This document shows positions 6,853 to 10,411 of a stretch of DNA of 10,411 nucleotides, one piece after another (within the stretch, counting starts at the first letter, position 1; each line of letters starts with the position of its first letter). Location: NCBI GenBank assembly GCA_964453215.1, contig CAYVRR010000071.1:1-10411 (forward strand), in the 5' to 3' direction. The translations under genes were made by a program, and so were the position numbers. The DNA comes from SABI01 sp964453215 (lineage in GTDB: Bacteria; Spirochaetota; Spirochaetia; Sphaerochaetales; Sphaerochaetaceae). The notes below the pieces were generated by a model. The model was given only the letters and a program-made list of their open reading frames with translations. It was not told where the DNA came from and made no database searches.

Positions 6853-8121
6853 ATGCCATATACACTAATCGCCTCTATAGGTACGGGAATGTATGACAGA
6901 TCAAAAAATGATGATACGGGATACCGCCAGACTACCTATCGCTTTAGCAATGGGAAGGAGATCATTTCTCGTTTGTTCGCCAGTTCAATTCTAGAATCAA
7001 ACTGTTGGGATATTAATCAGGTAATTCTTATTGGAACGAGAACTTCAAGTTGGGATGCACTGCTATCCAATTATTGTGAAGCAAATGATGAGTATGGTAA
7101 TTTGTGGCTTAGCCTGATTTCTGAATGTGAGAAGTCGGGATCAGGAGGAGTTTCAGACGAAAGTTTGAATGAGCTATGCACCTTGCTGCAAAATATACAT
7201 GGGATACCTTTCATCATCCGAGTCCATGGCTCTGTTATTGACAAGGAGATGTTGCCAGAGATATTTCCAGTATATAAAGGACTTCCCAACTTGATGGTAG
7301 ATCATAACAAGATTCTCCTAGATATTACCCATGGGTTTCGCAGTATGCCAATGTTTTTGTACCAGTCTCTTCGGTTTCTTTCAACTTCAGTTCCTGTTGA
7401 GAATGTTGAAATCATATATGGGGAGTATATTCCGGGGAAATCTGTTTCAGTGGTAAGGGACCTATCATTATTTTGGGAACTTTCAGAAGCCTCTGAGGCC
7501 TTTGAGGCTTTTAAGACTTCCTTATCAGGTGAAGCTTTGGCAGATTTAGTACAACCTTGGTGGCCTAGTGGAGCGAATTGGATGCGAGGGTTCTCATCCT
7601 TGGTGAAAACCAATTATGTCCTGCAGGTTCAAGAATCTATCCGACAATTAGGCAATGCACTACAGGCGATACAACCTGATTCTTTGGCTATGTGGAGAAA
7701 TGAGGTGGTCTCTGAGTGTAGATCTATCTATGTAAAGTTCAGACATTGTACCTGCATAAGTGAAAAGATATTGGAACTTTCCAGATTGTTGGAAGAGAGG
7801 GGCTTGCTGACACAAACTGTAATTTCCTTACAGATTGCCGTTGAAATAAGAGTAATTGAAAGCAAGTTTGATAGGAATAGAATAGGTGACTATTGGTATT
7901 GGAACCAGCAGGGAGGTCCAAAAGATTTTTTGAATCAGTTCCAAAATGAAAATAACATGCATGATTTGAGAGATTTGGAGTATGAACGTAATAGAATTGC
8001 ACACGGAGGAGGGAATGAAGCCTGGAAGGCTCAGCCAAATTCTGATGGTATGATTAAGAAAAAGCATCTAAAACGGTATCGCAATGCAGTCGATACATTG
8101 TTTGAGAGCTTGAAGGTGTAG
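6853..8121 (+). CDS. csx2: CARF-HEPN ribonuclease, Csx1/Csx2 (DxTHG) family
   Basis: This 422-residue protein should be the cyclic-oligoadenylate-activated RNase that takes the Csm6 place in this locus. The N-terminal CARF domain starts with ASIGTGMYD and continues through YRFSNGKE, the pattern of the Csx2 group. DITHGFRSMPM (157-167) is the DxTHG motif that lines the ligand pocket. The C-terminal HEPN domain carries RNRIAH (R379 to H384), the R-x4-H RNase motif, intact. Between them is a short repetitive linker, EASEAFEAF (212-220). AGGAGG at 6843-6848 fixes the ATG. Csx1-type proteins mostly respond to tetra-adenylate, but ligand size cannot be read from sequence. The next gene, csx20, lies six bases downstream and may remove the signal. 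Classic Csm6 is related, but the CARF motif here fits Csx1/Csx2 better. Confidence 0.88.
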   Translation: MPYTLIASIGTGMYDRSKNDDTGYRQTTYRFSNGKEIISRLFASSILESNCWDINQVILIGTRTSSWDALLSNYCEANDEYGNLWLSLISECEKSGSGGVSDESLNELCTLLQNIHGIPFIIRVHGSVIDKEMLPEIFPVYKGLPNLMVDHNKILLDITHGFRSMPMFLYQSLRFLSTSVPVENVEIIYGEYIPGKSVSVVRDLSLFWELSEASEAFEAFKTSLSGEALADLVQPWWPSGANWMRGFSSLVKTNYVLQVQESIRQLGNALQAIQPDSLAMWRNEVVSECRSIYVKFRHCTCISEKILELSRLLEERGLLTQTVISLQIAVEIRVIESKFDRNRIGDYWYWNQQGGPKDFLNQFQNENNMHDLRDLEYERNRIAHGGGNEAWKAQPNSDGMIKKKHLKRYRNAVDTLFESLKV

Positions 8122-8127
8122 TGATAT

Positions 8128-8520
8128 ATGGCAAATGTTTTGTGTCTTCTTAATCATATGCTGACAGAACAACAACTCCTTGAAATACGAGAACGTTTTT
8201 TAGCTCAGAAAATCATGTATCCCGGAAAAGAGCTGCAATCAAAATGGGCGTTCATTCCAACCGATGAAATTTTACCCATAGCGTATTTTCCACAGTACAT
8301 CCATTGGATTGATGAGAATTCTCAAGAAGGTGACTACCTGATAATCCAAGGGGAGTTTGGATCGACCGTGTATCTGGTTGAGTATGCATTCAGTCATAAA
8401 CTCATCCCTTTGCACTCAGTTACCCAGCGTGTCGCTGAAGAGTTCCGTAAAGATGAAGTGGTTACACGAACGTACAAATTCAAGCATATTTGTTTTAGAA
8501 AATATGTGCAGTATAGATAG
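8128..8520 (+). CDS. csx20: Csx20-family protein, predicted ring nuclease
   Basis: This 130-residue protein resembles Csx20, a small CARF-like family grouped by comparative genomics with the candidate ring nucleases Csx15 and Csx16, which are proposed to degrade cyclic oligoadenylate. The visible signature is LCLLNHMLTEQQ at the N-terminus, then GDYLIIQGEFGSTVYLV (68-84), then PLHSVTQRVAEE, and FKHICFRKY at the end. I recognise this pattern from memory of the family and have no alignment. No membrane or signal segment is seen. It starts six bases after the CARF gene, with only a weak AAGGTG ribosome site, so translation is probably coupled. Position beside a CARF-HEPN effector supports a role in turning the response off. 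The catalytic residues are not established here. Confidence 0.75.
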   Translation: MANVLCLLNHMLTEQQLLEIRERFLAQKIMYPGKELQSKWAFIPTDEILPIAYFPQYIHWIDENSQEGDYLIIQGEFGSTVYLVEYAFSHKLIPLHSVTQRVAEEFRKDEVVTRTYKFKHICFRKYVQYR

Positions 8521-8524
8521 TAGA

Positions 8525-8535
8525 GGGGGGGGGAG
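8525..8535 (+). promoter_or_regulatory. G9 homopolymer forming the cas1 ribosome binding region
   Basis: Nine consecutive Gs (8525-8533) followed by AG sit between the csx20 stop (8518-8520) and the cas1 ATG (8537). The last bases, GGGAG, act as the Shine-Dalgarno sequence but lie only one base from the ATG, which is very close. Ribosomes may instead pair with Gs further upstream in the tract. G tracts of this length slip during replication in several bacteria, so the tract could change cas1 translation without altering either protein. Confidence 0.6.
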
Positions 8536-8536
8536 C

Positions 8537-9616
8537 ATGGGAACTATATATTTGGTTTCAAGCAATGGTAAACTATCGAAACGAGGTGGTTCCTTATTGT
8601 ACACAGACTATGATGGAACTCAGACAATTTTACCTCCACACAGTGTGGACCAATTGTATGTAATTGGAACAGTTTCCATAACTGGACAAGCCTTACATTT
8701 GCTTATGCATAAGATGATTGAAATTATCTTTGTTTCCAAGAATGGAAGGTATGATGGGAAATTGGTGTTTCAGGATGCAAAAAATGTTTTCCTCCGTCAA
8801 AAGCAGTATGAACGACTGAATGACCAGCTGTTTTGCGTTACGTTTGTTAAGGCTGTAGTAAGAGGAAAGCTGAAAAATCAATACTTGTTTATGCAAAGGA
8901 TACTGCGAAAATTGGATGGTGATAAACAGATTCCTCAACAGGTTAAGAGTTTGGCAGATATAATGATAAAACTTGAAAAGGTTCAGACAATTGATGAAAT
9001 CCGTGGGTATGAAGGATATGGTGCTACCCTCTATTTCTCTGTTTTTGCTAGGAATGTAATTCAGGACTGGGCAGTTTTCAAAGGTAGGTCAAAGAATCCT
9101 CCGAAGGATAATGTAAACGCAGTTCTTAGTTTCCTTTATACGCTGCTTGCTTATAGGATTGATTCGCTTATTGTTTCAGAAGGATTAGATAATGCTGTAG
9201 GTATTCTTCATTCCATGTCCTATGGGAGAAAATCGTTGGTGTTTGATTTGATGGAGGAGTTTAGGACTCCCCTTGTAGATACTGTTGTATGTTCTTTGTT
9301 CAATTTGGGTATTTTGAAGAAAAATGAGTTCAGGGAAGTAGTCAATGATTCAGAAGGGAAGGCTAATGCTGAATCGGAGTCAACTGAGTTGGTTGAAGAT
9401 GTAATACCTGGGGAATTTACCCGGGCTGTTCTTCTCACCCAAGATGGATTGAAAAAAGTAGTAGTTCAATTTGAAAAGAAACTTCAGGAAGAACACTTCT
9501 ATGAGCCTTTAGGTAAGCGACTTGATTATAAGAGGATAATGCATGAGCAGGTCAAGATGTACAAAAGATTGGTTATGGGATTGGAGGAATCATATAAACC
9601 GGTGGTCATTACATGA
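8537..9616 (+). CDS. cas1: Cas1 integrase of CRISPR adaptation
   Basis: This 359-residue protein is the spacer integrase, which works with Cas2 to join new spacers next to the leader. The start at MGTIYLVSSNGKLSKRGG matches the usual Cas1 N-terminal beta domain. The reading frame stays open upstream to 8357, but those 60 codons overlap csx20 and do not look like Cas1. Metal-site residues are present: E159 in YEGYGA, H225 in ILHSMSYGR, and D237/E240/E241 in FDLMEEFRTP. Residues 270-288 form an acidic, serine-rich stretch that looks like an inserted loop, making the protein somewhat longer than many Cas1 proteins (about 320-345). Its stop overlaps the cas2 start as ATGA. No reverse transcriptase fusion and no cas4 are present. 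Confidence 0.95.
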   Translation: MGTIYLVSSNGKLSKRGGSLLYTDYDGTQTILPPHSVDQLYVIGTVSITGQALHLLMHKMIEIIFVSKNGRYDGKLVFQDAKNVFLRQKQYERLNDQLFCVTFVKAVVRGKLKNQYLFMQRILRKLDGDKQIPQQVKSLADIMIKLEKVQTIDEIRGYEGYGATLYFSVFARNVIQDWAVFKGRSKNPPKDNVNAVLSFLYTLLAYRIDSLIVSEGLDNAVGILHSMSYGRKSLVFDLMEEFRTPLVDTVVCSLFNLGILKKNEFREVVNDSEGKANAESESTELVEDVIPGEFTRAVLLTQDGLKKVVVQFEKKLQEEHFYEPLGKRLDYKRIMHEQVKMYKRLVMGLEESYKPVVIT

Positions 9617-9888
9617 GGTATTTGTACTGTTATGATATTGTGAATGCAAAAAGATTGAGGAAGGTATCTCATACTTTAGAAGAGAATGGGATTAGGGTCC
9701 AAAAGTCATTTTTTATATGTGATTTTGAACAAACCGAAGCTGAGAAATTGCTGAGTGAACTAAGTGACATAATTAACGCAAGAGTAGATTCAATTTTTAT
9801 GTATGGTATTTGTGAGAGATGTCAGAGTGGTGCCGTAGCTATCGGGGAAGGGGCTTATCACGTATTAGAGGAGTATCTGATCCTATGA
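9613..9888 (+). CDS. cas2: Cas2, first of two tandem copies
   Basis: This 91-residue protein is a normal-length Cas2, the small ferredoxin-fold partner that bridges Cas1 dimers during spacer insertion. The N-terminal strand ends in CYDIVNAKRLRKV, with D8 at the conserved metal-binding position. IRVQKSFFICDF (near 27-38) is the second family motif. The C-terminus ends in VLEEYLIL, the kind of tail that in other Cas2 proteins pairs with the partner protomer or Cas1. Several cysteines (ICERC near residues 67-71) distinguish it from the next gene. It overlaps cas1 and the second cas2 by ATGA, so all three are probably translated together. It is not a recent duplicate of its neighbour; see the findings. 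Confidence 0.93.
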   Translation: MRYLYCYDIVNAKRLRKVSHTLEENGIRVQKSFFICDFEQTEAEKLLSELSDIINARVDSIFMYGICERCQSGAVAIGEGAYHVLEEYLIL

Positions 9889-10172
9889 ATTGCAGTTGGT
9901 TAGTATTGTATGACATCGCTGATCCCAAACGTCTCAGGGTGGTAGCTAAGATATTGGAAACTGAAGGCGTAAGAGTACAAAAATCACTTTTTGAGTGTAA
10001 TTGGAGCAATGAATATGTTAAGCTTATTGAGAAAAAATTGAGAGAAATTGTTGTATCAGGTAAAGATTATGTACTGATCTTTCCTAGATGTGAGCTTGAC
10101 CTCTATAAAACTATGAAGATTGGAAAAGGTAGTAAGATTGAAAACCATAAGCTTCCTTTTATGGTCTTATGA
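9885..10172 (+). CDS. cas2: Cas2, second and divergent tandem copy
   Basis: This 95-residue protein is also Cas2. LYDIADPKRLRVV places D10 at the conserved acidic position, and VRVQKSLFECNW repeats the second motif. It shares KRLR, the LE..G spacing and RVQKS.F.C with the first copy, but the central and C-terminal parts differ, and the tail (HKLPFMVL) is unrelated to EEYLIL. The start is the ATG that overlaps the previous stop as ATGA; an earlier in-frame ATG at 9819 lies inside the first cas2 and reads as non-Cas2 sequence. It is the last clear gene before the leader. Two intact cas2 genes in one adaptation block are unusual. It might form a heterodimer with the first copy, act alone, or be a toxin-like relative, but the core motifs favour a true Cas2. 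Confidence 0.9.
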   Translation: MNCSWLVLYDIADPKRLRVVAKILETEGVRVQKSLFECNWSNEYVKLIEKKLREIVVSGKDYVLIFPRCELDLYKTMKIGKGSKIENHKLPFMVL

Positions 10173-10375
10173 ATAAACGCGAAACTCATGATCTTGTTTT
10201 TCTTCATATTATAACGGGAGGTTCGCGAAAGGGAGTAGGGATATATGGTAAAAGAAAATGGTCTAGTTGAAACGAGATTTAAGCGTCAGGTTTGTCATGG
10301 TGGTGCCTCTTGTATGAAAGGTATGCGAAATGCTCTATACAACTTATTAACATTGAAAGAGATACTAGGGATGGA
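10173..10375 (+). promoter_or_regulatory. leader-like region before the CRISPR array
   Basis: About 200 bases between the second cas2 and the probable first repeat hold no recognisable gene, apart from the small ORF listed next. The position, directly upstream of a repeat-like sequence and downstream of cas1-cas2, is that of a CRISPR leader. TATACA at 10336-10341 could be a -10 element for the array, but no well-spaced -35 is seen. CGCGAA at 10178-10183 is the complement of TTCGCG at 10222-10227, and TTCGCGAA at 10222-10229 is an eight-base palindrome. Neither has a known role here. Confidence 0.5.
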
Positions 10376-10379
10376 GTAA
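10245..10379 (+). CDS. possible small ORF in the leader (44 residues)
   Basis: A 44-codon frame starts at an ATG preceded by GGGAG (10231-10235) and AGGG, and ends in a TAA at 10377-10379, within the first bases of the probable repeat. The product would be basic in its first half, with two cysteines (C17, C23) around HGGAS, and ends in a leucine-rich segment (NALYNLLTLKEILGME). I recognise no family. Frames of this length occur by chance, and a coding gene inside a leader would be unusual. It is therefore a candidate only. Confidence 0.25.
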   Translation: MVKENGLVETRFKRQVCHGGASCMKGMRNALYNLLTLKEILGME

Positions 10380-10411
10380 GAATTATATGACCTGTTAGAA
10401 GGGATTAAGAC
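10376..10411. CRISPR. probable first CRISPR repeat at the window edge (single copy)
   Basis: The last 36 bases begin with GTAAG and end in AGAAGGGATTAAGAC. A 36-base length, a GT start and a GGGATTAAGAC end are typical of many type I and III repeats. The position, right after cas1-cas2-cas2 and a leader-like stretch, supports this. No second copy and no spacer are visible because the window stops here, so the exact left edge is a guess. The orientation fits an array transcribed on the + strand, in line with the cas genes. Confidence 0.55.

Noticed and set aside
7486..7512. GAGGC-type short repeats in the CARF gene as a variable tract
   Set aside because: Three degenerate nine-base units encode a linker between domains. 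Units are not identical, so slippage is unlikely; it is mentioned only in the gene entry.
8357..8536. Open frame extending cas1 upstream into csx20, which would give a 419-residue protein
   Set aside because: The extra 60 residues are csx20 read in another frame, do not resemble Cas1, and the Cas1 domain opens normally at the ATG at 8537, just after the G-rich ribosome site.
10169..10270. A 33-codon frame overlapping the second cas2 stop as ATGA
   Set aside because: Although the overlap copies the coupling seen upstream, the product is short and featureless and has no recognisable motif. Such frames are common by chance, and it competes with the 44-codon frame.

Overview
This window is an almost complete type III-A (Csm) CRISPR-Cas locus. 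All of its genes read on the + strand, and it ends on what looks like the first repeat of the CRISPR array. The species cannot be identified from the sequence. GC content is moderate (near half in the effector genes, lower in the adaptation genes). Short overlaps, strong AGGAGG-type ribosome sites and a G-homopolymer tract would fit a bacterium such as a Sphaerochaeta/Treponema-like spirochaete or a Firmicute; the spirochaete guess is weak.

Layout: positions 1-62 carry a possible extended -10 promoter. Positions 63-6603 hold the effector block: cas6, cas10/csm1, csm2, csm3, csm4, csm5, packed with gaps of at most 20 bases or with overlaps. A 249-base gap (6604-6852) then holds an interrupted reading frame and a small hairpin. 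Positions 6853-8520 hold a signalling block: a CARF-HEPN ribonuclease of the Csx1/Csx2 (DxTHG) family and a Csx20-family protein, a predicted ring nuclease. Positions 8537-10172 hold the adaptation block: cas1 and two different tandem cas2 genes, joined by ATGA overlaps. Positions 10173-10411 are a leader-like region with one possible small ORF, followed by a probable 36-base repeat at the very edge.

How the genes should work together, from family knowledge: Cas6 cuts the array transcript into crRNAs. Cas10-Csm2-Csm3-Csm4-Csm5 assemble around the crRNA and bind matching RNA. Csm3 cuts that RNA, the Cas10 HD domain can cut DNA, and the Cas10 GGDD palm makes cyclic oligoadenylate. The oligoadenylate activates the CARF-HEPN RNase, and Csx20 probably clears the signal. 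Cas1 with one or both Cas2 proteins inserts new spacers. Every catalytic motif I could check is intact, so the system looks functional.

The points most worth a second look are the tandem divergent cas2 pair, a G9 tract in the cas1 ribosome-binding region, the interrupted frame between csm5 and the CARF gene, a perfect 11-bp hairpin inside csm4, a possible leaderless cas6 start, and a small ORF that runs from the leader into the first repeat. I see no plainly new multi-gene system; the architecture is a known type with unusual details.
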